From Coix lacryma-jobi var. lacryma-jobi (Eukaryota > Streptophyta > Magnoliopsida > Poales > Poaceae), in contig CM019826.1 in NCBI GenBank assembly GCA_009763385.1, forward strand, positions 80,609,942-80,673,941: DNA of 64,000 nt, read 5' to 3'. The notes beneath the pieces are model-generated. The model saw only the letters and a program-made list of their open reading frames with translations. It ran no database searches and was not told the DNA's origin. A program made the translations under genes and the position numbers. The number at the start of each line of letters is the position of its first letter. Positions within the stretch are counted from its first letter, which is position 1. Positions 43,228 to 54,950 of the stretch are shown here, in pieces.

Positions 43228-45051
43228 TATTGACGGTCCTTAAACACCTGTTTTACCATCAACATTTGACCCTAAAGTCCACCAGAAAGGCATGAAATGT
43301 AGTCAAATAGGTTTCAAACTAACCAAATTCCACATGTCCATAGAATTTTATTTGAATGCAGGATTTGAACCAAATTTGGACATATGGAGCCACGAGAGGC
43401 CAAGCCCACTCAGCAGGGCCCAAATGGGCCTAAGGGGGGTGGCGCCCGCCACCCCTAGGTGGCGCCCGCCGCCTCTAAGTGGCGCCCGCCACTTGGGTTG
43501 GCCCAAGTGCCACTCCCTGCCACATCACCGATCCGTGTGACCTCCCCAAGGCCAAATCCTGGCCCTTGGTCACTAGGTCAGTGGCATCGGATGGCTCAGG
43601 GAGGAGTGGCGTGGATCAAGGCTGAATGTCGGTTGCTAGGACATGCAACCGACCTCCAAACCGCCTTGGACAACCACCTGGATGCCGTTGAAGCAGAGGC
43701 GGTTCATCCAACGGCCAGGGGACTGGCGGCCGCCAGTAGGGGGTGGCGCCCGCCACCTGACCTAACCCTAGGTCGGTTGGCTGCCCACTAAAAGAACCCC
43801 CCTCACTCATTTGGGCTATAAATACCCCCCTGAAGGCACCTCTTCATTCACACCACAACACACCTTCATATCCCACACAAGAGAAGCAAAGCAAGTAGAA
43901 GCAAGCAAGTGAGAGCTCAGAGAGCTTAGGCAAGTAGGTAGCTAGTAGAGCAAGGCATCTTTGCCCTCGCGTTAGCGCTGCTCAAGGCTTAGCTCAAGAG
44001 TAGAGGCGTGCGAGTGATCGGTTCTGGAGCTGGGAAGAGTCTTCCTTCGTCTCCAGTTCAGGTTTTGCTCTTGTATCTCAAGCACTTTACTATATTCTAG
44101 TTCATCATTTCAAGTATTACTTTATTCTACTTATCAATATTGAGTGGAATACTTGATTGATTTCTTGAGTGCCTAGCTATCCTACAGATCAATTCACTTA
44201 GCCATAGTAGTTAATCTCTAGTGTGCTTAGTGATTGATCTTTGCCAATAGGTTGCTTAGTTAGTTTAGTGTTTATCTTATTAAGTCAAGTGTTTGCTCTG
44301 ACGTCCGCAAGGGTGTCTCTATTCAAAGCTAGGGTAGAGATAGTTAGAATATAGTTAAGTTGGTGCTTAGTTATAGACTTACCTTCAGATACGGCTGGAC
44401 CGCCGGATAGCTGTGGTAGCAAGCAGGTGGTGACAGCCCTGTGCGCCTTGAATTCCACCACGTAGTTGGCCCAGTTAACAGTAAGGCTCGTTGTGCTAGC
44501 GTTCAACCTAAGTAAGTGGTAAAGGCTAGTACGCCTCGATACTTGACAAGATAGGAATAAAACTATACTCAAGTTAGTTGCTTTATTGTCTTTTGCTGCC
44601 TTGCTTCGTAACTATCTTGCTTCGTAGATATCTTGCTCTGTGGTTATCTAGGAGTAGTTAGTAGTTAGTAGTTAGTTATCTTTAGTTACCCCTTAACTAC
44701 CTATCCATCCACCTTACCTCAGCCATCCATTTCATCCTTACCTATCCACCCATATATTCTTTCTAGCCTCTCTTCTCCCCTTTTCCCTTTTCTCTTTTCT
44801 TTGACTCTCATCCCCTCCTTGACTCAACTCATACACCACCCTAGCCTTCCCTTGGGATCAAATAAATCGACGTCTGGTACTCCCAGGCGAAGTGCTACTA
44901 CGATAGTTCTGTGCGCTTGCAGAATCTCCTCCTGGTAGATCGCATTCTCGCTAGCTAGCTCCTACTAGTGTCGGGATTGACAACCCCGCTTGGCATTAGT
45001 AGATAGCTACTTTAGTTACCCTATCTTAGGTGTAGCTAAGAACTACCAACA
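43228..45051 (+). mobile_element. Solo LTR J (Athila-like), inserted in element K
   Basis: A single LTR of 1,824 bp is flanked by the 5-bp duplication AGGAC (43223-43227 and 45052-45056). It ends CTACCAACA; the start reads TATTGACGG where TGTTGACGG would be expected, so one terminal base has changed. Its last part (GCGAAGTGCTACTACGATAG; TCTGTGCGCTTGC) parallels the end of the element B LTR, so an Athila-type origin is likely. Four copies of GTGGCGCCCGCCAC-like sequence lie upstream of the TATA box. No internal region or second LTR is present. Confidence 0.85.
43817..43824 (+). promoter_or_regulatory. TATA box of solo LTR J
   Basis: TATAAATA lies after a GC-rich block with repeated GTGGCGCCCGCCAC motifs and before a C-rich leader. 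Confidence 0.6.
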
Positions 45052-45227
45052 AGGACTGTAATAAATTTTTTGTTAGAATAATATTTAAACATTCTGTAAT
45101 ATTTGAGTTGTAATATTTGAGCACTGTAATATATTTTCTGTTAGAAAAATTCTGTTGGAATAATATATGTTTATACCATGCATTAAAGAACATCCACACA
45201 TTTGAAGAGAAAAAAGAGGACAGCCCC

Positions 45228-45474
45228 CGAGGGTCTTTAGTCCCGTTTGGTAATACCAACCGGGACTAAAGAGGCCAGCCATCGAGGCCCGGCTCGGGAC
45301 CTCTTTAGTCCCGGTTGGTATTACCAACCAGGGCTAAAGGTCCCCCCCTTTAGCCCCGGGGCGGGGAACCGGGGCTAAAGGTCGGGCCTTTAGTCCCGAT
45401 TCCTTAGCCCCGGCTTCATGCCCGGGGCTAATGGCCAATTTGGACCGGGGCTAAAGGCCCATCGTGCAGTAGTG
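45228..45474 (+). repeat. Right subterminal inverted-repeat array of element K
   Basis: Repeated CTTTAGTCCCGGTTGGTA...ACCAACCGGGACTAAAG units and CCTTTAGCCCCGG variants run up to the right terminus GCAGTAGTG. The hairpin 45234-45269 has TTTAGTCCCGTTTGGTA against TACCAACCGGGACTAAA. Confidence 0.8.
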
Positions 45475-45477
45475 CCT

Positions 45478-46080
45478 ATTTTGTCCTGGAAATCACATCC
45501 TTGTTGATTTTCGAACCTTGTGATCATCCTTGTTTTGCTAGCTTATGCCTTGCATCTGATGCTTATCCATGCAAGATTTACCTCCATCATGTAGGATTTC
45601 TCATGGGTTGTGAATTCAATAATGATGTCTTGATTAAGAACTAATGGTGCCGCGACAAAACCGGGAGCCTCATGTGGATATGCGGCCACATGGTTGTGCT
45701 GCTCGGCACGCGCTGGTATCATGGTTTCTACTCGAGATTCATTATGGAAACTATGCCAATGTGTTATCTTTCATGAAGCATTCTCCTTGTTATCTCCTAT
45801 ATTCCTTGAAAGAAGACCCTATGGCAGATCAGATGTGACAGTGTTTTTTTGATGTTGCAAAAAGGTTGACCCTTTCAAGAATCAGTCAGTGATGAAAGCA
45901 GTAACAGGCTACAAGAGGTGGTAGACAAAGGACTCTGACAACAATGACCGAGCAATATATATGGTCGTAGTGAAGTAAAGTGGCACAACAAACTTGAGGT
46001 GGACAAGTATCAGCTGAAGAGTGAACAACGAAAATGGTGTGTTATTGGATAAGATACTCAAGATCTGAAAGTTTTCTATC
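45478..46080 (+). other. Background element D, segment between K and H
   Basis: No gene supported. A 64-codon frame from an ATG at 45644 is the longest and has no domain. The style continues that of the segment left of K. Confidence 0.4.
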
Positions 46081-46384
46081 TGAACTGAAAGGACCGTGAC
46101 GCCTAAGAGGAGGGTGAATGAGGCAACTAAAAACTTTACTCTAACTATAGCCTCTAATTACCACCTAGTCAAAACCTATGCAAGAATGTAAACTAGATAA
46201 AAGAGCAACTATGGTTTTGCTAGGTGTGTTGCTATGTCTACCGCAAAAGATTTATGCGACCTAGGTTCCAAACCTATCAACTAGCCTAACAACTAAGCTA
46301 GGAAAGGTAAAGACATAATTAAGGTAGCAAAGTAAATGCGGAAGCTAAAGAGCAAGGTAGAGATGCAAACTCCCGTCAACTATG

Positions 46385-47948
46385 TGTTGACGCAAAACGT
46401 GGCACCTCGCGTCAAGCACACAGCAAACCGAAAAGCTGGCTTCAATCGGGTGCCCGGAGTATGTTGATTCCGGAGACGTGCCAGTCGGTTTGACCCAAAA
46501 ACCAACATGGGATAAAAACATGAGAATACCTCTGGAACATGCCGGGTGAGACCAGACAGTTCCATATGTACGGCTTTGAAAGTCAATCACGACGGCACAC
46601 AGCTATAGAAGTTGTCTGTCAAAGCATGTTTGTAAAATCATTCGACAAGCATGAAAAACAGAGTACGTAAAGTATATTTAACTTCCGAATGCGTATGAAA
46701 AAAAGACATACTTTGAATGAAATAAAGATATTATAAACAGGTGACTTGCAAAAATAGATCTATTCAAATAACACATGCATAGGCTAATCCAACTAATTTG
46801 CCGCACGTTTAGTCTTCATAAACCCGTCGGGGATAAACTCAAGCGAAGTTAATCCACCACATGATACCACTTGCTATAAGTCTAACCACTTCTTATAATT
46901 AGATTAATCCACCGCATGATACGATCTAATTATAACAAGCTAAAAGCATGTATATATTTGAACAGATCTATAAAAGCTCGTTACTCATGCAAGCTTAACC
47001 AAAATCGGCAAACCAGCCGAATTGGGGTCCATGAAGAAGGAACAAACAAGCAAGCACGATTAGACTAATCTAAAACCTGCATCTGCCGCACGATACCTAG
47101 TTTTATCAAAGAGTAACCATGATTGACATGTATTAACCCGCAACATGTGGCAATCTAGATTGAAGGTTGATCCGGCCATAATGATATTATGATTAGCAAA
47201 AGCACGAGCAAGCTTGTGGAACAAGGCCAAACAAAGATCAATCTAGATTGGGCAAAAGAGTGTTACAAGAATTAAATAAATAAAATATAACACATGATAA
47301 CTTAATGAATCTATCAGTTCTGCCAAATCTAATAGAACCGATAACTATTTTCACTCATGACTTAATCCGCCGCACGATACAAGGCACAAGCAAAAACTTC
47401 CCGTCATAAGCTTAAATCCGCCGCACGATACTAAGCTTAACATACGAGACTACTTGCATCATATCTAAATCCACCGCATGATACTAGACATGATAGCAAG
47501 GTTGCCGGTACTTACGGAGGTCGACGGATCGATGATTCCTCTCGAAGATCTCGACGACACGACTAAGGACTCGAAGACGGCACGAGGCCAGTTTGTATTG
47601 ATGTGGCTGTGAACAGTTCTACAATGGTTGAGGGTTCATATTTATACCGTGAACGAAATACGAGTCCTAAACGATTACGATTCATATAATAAAATATGGT
47701 AAGATACAAATTCTACTCCCGATCTTTTCGGCGTCCTCCATCGTCACGTGTCTTCTCGTGCGAGCCGGCTTTTCTTGCAACATCCATCTCCCGAATGGAG
47801 CCACCATTTTGTAGAATAGCCGACCGCATAAGCATTCACCGAAACCCTGAGGACCAAATATTCACCTGATTGCTTGCCGAATCCTTTCTTCTCTGCTGGC
47901 TGGATCCACTTGTCATATTCCCGTGTGTGCGAAAATCCGGTGTCAACA
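46385..47948 (-). mobile_element. Solo LTR I (Tat-type, minus strand), nested in H
   Basis: The duplication CTATG flanks it exactly (46380-46384 and 47949-47953). On the minus strand it starts TGTTGACACCGG and ends CGTCAACA, the same ends as the element A LTR. Its interior (near 46990-47370) is recognisably related to that LTR, with the AGCCGA/TCGGCT words and the phrase around GGGTCCATGA. Length is 1,564 bp. It contains at least six copies of a motif of the form TCC(G/A)CCGCA(C/T)GATAC. Confidence 0.85.
47639..47646 (-). promoter_or_regulatory. TATA box of solo LTR I
   Basis: TATAAATA on the minus strand, about 300 bp into the LTR, the same relative position as in element A. Confidence 0.5.
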
Positions 47949-48595
47949 CTATGCTCATGTGATGTGTAGCCGTTGGAAAACTAGCTGTTAGACCTATTTT
48001 TCGGGGGCATCGGACGCTACAGTAATGCATCGGACGCTGGCATCGGACTCTACCATCACACTATTCATTCTGGGCTGATTTCGGAGGTCATCGGACGATG
48101 CATCGGATGCGCGTCCGTTGCTCTGCATCGGAGCGTCCGTTGCTCTATTTCCAGAGAGACAGGCTTTCGTATTTTAGGCATAACTCTTAGCTTCGAACCC
48201 CGATTTTGATGATCATAGACTTTTCGGAAAGCTAATGAAATGCTCTACAGCTTAATGCCATGTCAGTTTGAGCAAATCCAAAATCATGAGACAGTTCCAA
48301 TTCAATCAGCTCTTGTCTCGGCTTGAGCGGCTCAACTTTGTTTGCGTCCGGGCCTCTGTTTCTTGTGTCTTGGACTTTGCTTGATCTTTGTAATTCTTTA
48401 TTAATACATCTTGCAGGGTCTTGCTTGAGGTGTTGATCATTTGATCACCATATTGCCTTCGTCCAAGTCACATGTGCATCCTATTGGACTACAAAACAAA
48501 CACTTGCAAACACATTAGTTCAATTTGGTTATGTTGATCATCAAACACCAAAATCCAAAGTTAAATGGGCCGAGGTCCATTTTCCTTACTTGAAC

Positions 48596-49379
48596 TTAAT
48601 ATAGATATCTACATGATGATCTTGTAGTCAAACTCAATACTCCTGGATATGTCTGATTCCCTGCTAACTTTGATGGTAACTAGGTGCATTGATATTCAGC
48701 ATTGCTTGCAGTGAGAGCTGAAACCTTGGAGCTTTTTAGTGATTGAGAGGCAATTGATTAGTTCCTACCGTTCAAAGGTTAATCTCCCTCTCAGAAATGA
48801 CTCTTTGGTAGCTATGAAGGCTACGTCTCACAGAACAGTGTTATATCAGAAGTTTGTAAACCAAGTGATGTTGTTTGTGGCACTCGTACATCCCAGTTTC
48901 TATCGTGTTCAGACCAACTTTATCTTGGAAAATTTTGAATGGAAATACATGACAGTACACCGGCCTAGTAACTCAGTCAGAATTATACCTCGAGTAAGGA
49001 CTATCTGGTAATACATCGGAGTACTATAGGAAGAATTATTCCAGATGGTATTAGATGAAGAACAGAAAGGACAGTCAGAATCAGTCCCTTATTCTTGAGC
49101 GGTCAAGGTGTTTGACAAAAATCGACTCCAAGAAGTGTAAATTGATGACAGAGTGAAGTGTGAAACATCAAATTTCAGATTGCGTTCTTGCATTACTGAG
49201 TAAATTGAGAGGGCACCAGCAGTAGCCCCCAGCCCGACCAGTAGCCCGACGCCCTGCCTGAACCCTAGCCCCGGCGACCTCCATGCTCCTCCCGTCGTTC
49301 TCCCGTGAAAAAGAAGCTGAAGGGCATGGGTGAGAAGCTGAAGCTTTTCGTTGGATTTTTGTGCGAAGTGGCATGACTC
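48596..49379 (+). other. Background element D, segment right of H, degenerate
   Basis: Short open frames only (90 codons at 48739-49011). From about 49200 it becomes GC-rich with Pro-coding triplets. I cannot identify a domain. Confidence 0.35.
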
Positions 49380-52300
49380 ATGTGTTTTCTAATAAGTCTC
49401 CAAATGATTTCTATAGGTTCTAGGGTTCCCGATGTAAAAGGGTTTTCTATTTTGCGTTTTTATTTAATTAGCAAATCTGGTTGAATGTTGTAAAATGCGT
49501 AGTAAATCGTAGGAATGTCGAAAAATTGCGAGTGAGGACTTTTTGGAATCCTTGCGAATAGCTCTGTCCAGTGAATGTTTGATATGTTATGTGTTAGTTG
49601 ATAGTTTCTACTGTAATGGTTTATTTGTGTTAAATAGCAGTAAATAGGGATAAAATAATATATGTTGTTCTATTGCTTAGTTTGTTGTAAAAGTTTTATG
49701 GTAGGCTTGTCATGTGATATGCTTGCTGTGATAAAAATTTTAGAATGTTTGGTCCATGCATGATTTACTTATGTTTTTATCTTTCTTGCAGCCTATTAAA
49801 TAGATTAAAATGAATTGTGGTAAATTTTTGCATGTAAAAAATGGAAAAGGTGGCTCCACTGCCTTTCTATGATATTGTTGTAGCTTAGGTAATTTTATCA
49901 TGGTCATGTGTTTGCAGAAAATATTTTTGTAGATTTATTTTGCTCTCACATGCATTTTTATGAATAAAACTTTCCATATTTTTAATAAATAAATTATAAT
50001 ACCTGAGCATGTAATATTTTATTTACAGTATCATCAGTAAAATATGAGCCCCAAATCATTTGTTTGCAACGTCACTTAAAAATAATGTCTATGTTAGTTA
50101 ATTATTTAATTAATAAAAGCATGGCGATAAATAAAAATGTATATGTTTGAATGATTGAATTTTTTACATATTAATCTGAGATAATTATTGTATATTCATG
50201 ATTATGACCGTGAGAAGTATTTTAATAGCTTATATGTGTGCTCACATGTTAACCAAATAATTAGTGAAGTAAAATTGTTAATATGCTGAAATTGCTGCAT
50301 GTACAGTTTCTGTAGTGGTGATTAGTTCATGAGAGAAAATGATGTTTTTTGTAGATATGCTCTATACAAAAGTTGTAGATAACTTCTTCATCTTGTTTGT
50401 CCTAAACTTTCATGATTTTAGGCCAAGTAGTTTAGGAGTTATAGTTTTGAAAGTTGGCTGTTAGGTTTTGCATACTTTCTGAGCAGATCTGAAAGAATGA
50501 ATTGTTTGGCTAGTCTAAGTTATGAATCGTGTGTCTTTGTATTAATAGAACGTTGTAGTGTTTTTTGATAAGCTTTCTGAGTTGTCTTGGATCACTATTT
50601 TTGATGGTCTAGAACTTGAGTTACATGTGTTTAAATTTAGAAGTCAGAATCTGTCCAAGTCTGGATAGATTTACTTATTTGAGTTGGTTAGCCTTGATAA
50701 CTGCTTAATCACTTTTAGATGTTTATAAATAAGTTGTAGACAACTTAATAAGCTTTCTAATAAGTCTTATCAAGTCTTTTGATGCTTTTGATTTCCAGTT
50801 ATAGCTGTTTGAAGATGAATATAATATTCTGTCCAAAGTTTGGAGAGAAGTGCTTGTCTATTATGTTTGGTCTTTTAATGGCTGAATCATGCTTAAGTGA
50901 TAATAGCAAAGTTTTAGGTAATTTTAGTAGCTTTCCATAAGTCTAGGATCATCTTTTTGGATATGTGTAGCTCCAGTTATTACTGTTTAAAGTAAATGTT
51001 ATGTTGCTGTCCAAATTGTGTAAATGAACCAAACTTGATTGTTATAGCTTAATGTTGATTATGTGATCCTTGATGCTATGTCATTACTTGATAAAATTTG
51101 GTTTGTGCATTTCATGTTATTAAATTAATTAACCTGATTTATTATATAAATTATTAAATAATGATGGTTGACATGCTTAACTAATATAGGAGTTGTATGT
51201 GCGTACATGTGTTCCATTTGTATGATGTATGTAATGTAGTCTTGATTGATTGTTGTAGTTAACCTTCCTACATACCTAATGAGCCTTGTTTAACACCTTA
51301 GTATAATTATAACCAGCTGAAGTGATTATGACATGTTGTGTGTTAGAGCTATACCTTCTTTTAATAGTTATCCTGATTGCTTATGTAAAGTAATTAGAAA
51401 TGCTTATATATGTGCCTATGATTGCATCGTAAGTGTTTCCCTTGCGTTCATACGCTTGCATTATGCATCACATTTAGGTAATAGTAGATACCTTGTGAAG
51501 GACGTGATGATGAAACTAAACCCAAAGACGGTGTTTGGTGGATTATCTCGAAGATGCGGAATTAAGCAAGTGCTGCAGCGGAGATACTGGCCAAGCGAGT
51601 ATCACCTGACAAACACTAACCTAGTGTTGGTTCCCAGGCAAGCCCCGGAGCATTCTAAGTCTCCCAGTATTTACAATTAATTTAGTTGAGTATTTTATAC
51701 TGTGATGCATTAGGTATAGGAGTTGATTGAAACCTACTTGCTGCATTACCATTCCTTGATTATTGTTTACACCTGCCTTGTTATCTTGTTACTTATTTAC
51801 CTATAGAATTGCTTAGCCTTCTTAATAAAGTAGTAAAGAAAGGATGTTCCCGTAATACCCCTGGTGGGTAATTACCGGATCACGGTGGGCTATATTTGCT
51901 ATCGTCGAAAAGAACCTGAGTAGTAATGAAATACGGTCAACTGGAAGGCAAGGCACAAGTTTGGAAACTTGGGGCAGCTCGTCCGTTGGATCGTGTATGT
52001 TTGTATCGATGTTGGCCCTTGTTCATTTTTGAAAGCGCCCTTTTACTTAGGGTGCCGGTGTTGTATTCCCGGCCCCGAGGCCGGTTAGACCCTGTTCGGG
52101 CCGGTCTCAACCTGTGTCGTGTCCTCTAGTATGGAAATGCAATCTGCCTCGGAATGGCCTTCGCCAGGTTCCAATTGGGCGGTTCGTGCTTGAACCGCGA
52201 CGATTACCACCATGAACAGTATCGAGCGGTGACCCAATGAATGGACCCGACGGGGAAAGTGTGAGTTTGTATTAAAGGTGTAATCTCGCCACAAGCGAGA

Positions 52301-53091
52301 ACATGGGCGAATTCGATTCGAGTCGCCGTCTCCCCCGGTTAGGGGGAAACTATGTCGACCTTCACCACAATACAACTCCAGGTGACATTGATGGTTCAAC
52401 TAAAATATTGATAAAGCAAACCTGATATGGTATTATATTACTGTTTGCTAGATTCAAGTGAGTGCTTTAGTACAGGTAAAAACCTAGAGTTTAAGGAATA
52501 GGGTAAAAGATGACTGCTCATACAATTAAATAATGAACTCCTTTAACTTAAGCTCCTTTTGCAAATAAAGTTAGCCAGCTCCATTGTTTATATCAGCCTT
52601 GCATACTCCTTGGTGTCACTTTATTTTTGGTTTACGACGGGTAAGTCTAGCTGAGTACATTCGAGTACTCAAGGTTTATCCCACCTTGTTGCAGGTGAAG
52701 GTTAGGTCTACCGAAAGGTGATGGCCAGTGTCGGTGGGCTTGGCAGTTCCCTACTTCTTCACTTTATGCTGTTGTTGGAGGATGTCACTCAAGCTAGCAA
52801 AGTATTTAAACTTATGTTATGGTATTCATTTCAAAGCTATGTTCTTTCAAAGTAAATCAACTTGTATTATTATTGGGAACTCTATTGTAAATTTTTATTT
52901 CCGCTGCAAGCTCCATGGACATGATTTGTATTTTGCTTGACCATACGATCTTGGCTAAGATGTTGAAAAGGTTTGAAATCCCTCAGGATTTCATGGACTA
53001 CCGGGTTTATATGGGCTCATGTGTGCTAATTCAACTGCTCCGGTAGAAATTTTCGCACTTGTGCTCTTATAAATTGGTCGGTTCTGTCACA
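49380..53091 (+). repeat. Del/Tekay-like LTR end of background element D (left limit unknown)
   Basis: Long AT-rich sequence whose right part runs parallel to the LTR of element E. AGGTATAGGAGTTGATTG near 51713 corresponds to AGGTTATAGGAGTTGTGTG near 56460. GAGTACATTCGAGTACTCAAGG near 52655 corresponds to GAGTACCCCGAGTACTCAGGG near 57405. It ends GTCACA (53091), where a coding fragment of another element begins abruptly. I see no matching partner LTR or target duplication in the window. Confidence 0.55.
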
Positions 53092-53764
53092 GTGTGAAGA
53101 AGTTTTAGCACTTCCTTCTTCACGACTTCCCGCATCACATTATTGAGCCTGCGCTGTGGTTCTCGTGAAGGAGTGCTCTCAAGGTCAATAGGAATGCGAT
53201 GGTACACAAGGTTGGGCTAATTTCCTTGAGATCTTGCATGGAATACACGAAGACCGAGCAGTGTTTTTCTAGCACAACAATGAGTTTGGTCGTCTCCTCG
53301 TTAGAAACTTTATCACTAATGATGACAGGAGTTTGTTTGTTGCCATGCAGAAAAACATAGCGTAAGCCAGCGGGTAAGGGTTTTAGCTCAATTTGTGGTG
53401 GTGTCGGTACTTCCTCTTATGGAAGTTCTATGGTTTCTTCTGAGTCGCTCCTTTCGTGCACAAAGTGTTCAACATCTTTTTCTCGGGTCGACTCAGGAGA
53501 CTCGAAGGGTTCTAACGACATAGCTATTTCGGGCTCATAGGAGGTAGAGAGGGGTTCTGCTACCGAGTTTGTGGCTTGTAAGATTGGCACAGAAAAGGTG
53601 TCCCTCCCTAGCTTGACATCTAATTCCCCAGTCGTTGGAGGTTCTTCCAATAGTTTCCGTACGGGGAGCCCTATCAAGACATCGAAGTCTTGAATGTCAA
53701 AGACGTGGAAGTCTAGCATCAGCATGCTATCATCATGCTTAATTGATATACCATGAAGGATGCC
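53092..53764 (-). pseudogene. pol: Element F: protease and RT N-terminal fragment of an Athila-type element, minus strand
   Basis: On the minus strand the sequence reads through a protease-like region (IKHDDSMLMLDFHVFDIQDF, then DVLIGLPVRKLLEE) and a linker into the start of RT (PVIISDKVSNEETTKLIVVL; YSMQDLKEISPTLC; then PSREPQRRLNNVMREVVKKE in another frame). This order fits Athila-type gypsy pol. There is a TAA at about 53419-53417 and a one-base frameshift near 53195. The fragment is cut at 53092 by the end of the D LTR and at 53764 by element E, so it is the oldest layer seen at this end. Confidence 0.75.
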
Positions 53765-54942
53765 TGTAACACCTCTGGTGATTAGTTTGTATTTAACCTG
53801 ACATGTCATCATCTTAAGTCATAATCATTCTTGTCATGCATTAATGTTGTCTAATGATTGCTTGCCTTTACCCTTCCTAAAGGTATTTTGTGTGTAGTGA
53901 TTCCTTTTTCTAAAAACCCTAAAAGCCCAAATCTTCCTATAAGGGCAAAATGGTAATTTCACCTCTGTGCCTGGCTTTGTGTAATTCTTGTGCAGTTTAG
54001 TGTCTTGAAGCTTTGTTGTGTTGTTCAAAAACCAAAATCAAAAACAGATTTCAATTTCTTTTTTTTTAAAAAAAACCCTGATTTCCAAACCCTGGTTTTT
54101 ACCCCTCTTTTATTAATTTAAGAACAATTCAAAATTTGGAGTTGGTCCAAAAGCAAAGTTGTAGATCTGATCAAGAGAAACAACTTTGGTATTTACAAAT
54201 TTTCAAGTTTCTGTACAAAGTTTGAAGTAATTTCAAATTCATTCAAACTCCAGTTTTTGTTCCCTTTTTGCTTTCAAAATTATTTCAAAAACTAATGAGT
54301 TTCAGAAAAAGTGTATAATAGCAAAGTTATAGGTTTCTGACAAAGGAACAACTTGCATGTTTACAGATTTTTTTAAACTTTTCAATATAAAATCAAAAGT
54401 AATTTTGAATTTATTAAAATCCCAGAAGTTCCCTTTTCAAATTTCAAATGTGATTCAAAAACTATTTGGATTTTGAAAATGTTCATTTTGACAAAGTTGT
54501 AGATCTCCTTTTTTCTGCACAACTTTGGTATTTTGAGTTTCTGCTGCTCAGTTTGTAAATTTGGAAGTACTTTGTAAAATACAGAAATCCAATTCAAGTC
54601 AAACCCTAGACCTAGCCCTGTTCATCTTCAACCTAGGGACAGGGGGGCCCGGCCATGGCCAACCCGCCGGAGCTGCGCGCGCCACGCGCCTGGCAGCCGC
54701 CCGCCTGCTCCCCGACCCGTCGCCCTTGACAGCGCCATCATGCCGCACCCCGACGCGCGAAGCGCTGACCCTCGCCCGTTCCCCACTGCTCCCAGGCACG
54801 TCGCCGCAGGTTGGCCGTCGCCGGCGACGCACGCCCGGCCCCTGAGCAGACTTCCGTGCTTTCTTCATTATGGTTTCGCAAACACACGACGCGACCGATC
54901 TTATCCACCCTCGCGCACCTCTTATCCGCCCCTGAGCACGGC

Positions 54943-54950
54943 TATAAAAG
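54943..54950 (+). promoter_or_regulatory. TATA box of element E 5' LTR
   Basis: TATAAAAG follows CGAGCACGGC and precedes a GC-rich leader. It would start transcription near 54975, leaving an R-U5 part of almost 2.9 kb. Confidence 0.65.

Larger units (their letters stand above)
38118..45474 (+). mobile_element. DNA transposon K: CACTACT ends, Harbinger-type genes
   Basis: The left end reads CACTACTAGACAACAGACC and the right end, reverse-complemented, CACTACTGCACGATGGGCC: seven identical terminal bases, then a match at many positions with mostly transitions. The flanking trinucleotide CCT is duplicated (38115-38117 and 45475-45477). Removing K joins D without an obvious scar. Both ends carry arrays of CTTTAGTCCCGG/CCGGGACTAAAG inverted units. 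Inside lie a Myb-like gene and a PIF/Harbinger-type transposase in the order usual for Harbinger elements. CACTA-like ends with Harbinger genes disagree: either a Harbinger element sits inside a CACTA-type one, or these ends belong to a Harbinger branch I do not know. Solo LTR J interrupts the right part. Confidence 0.7.
46086..48590 (-). mobile_element. Solo LTR H (Sirevirus-type, minus strand), containing solo LTR I
   Basis: The 5-bp duplication TGAAC flanks it (46081-46085 and 48591-48595). Read on the minus strand it ends ...CATTCACCCTCCTCTTAGG then GGTCCTTTCA, like the LTR end of element C. It contains a cluster of ATCGGACGCT/GCGTCCG motifs (48007-48140) comparable to the CCGGAC cluster of C. 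Its own start reads AGTAAGG rather than a TG, so a terminal base has probably changed. Without I it is about 0.9 kb. Confidence 0.75.

Noticed and set aside
49158..53091. TGTGAAACATC near 49158 as the left end of the D LTR
   Set aside because: The flank does not give the GTGTG expected from the right side (53092-53096), and the sequence to its left is not the expected continuation of fragment F.
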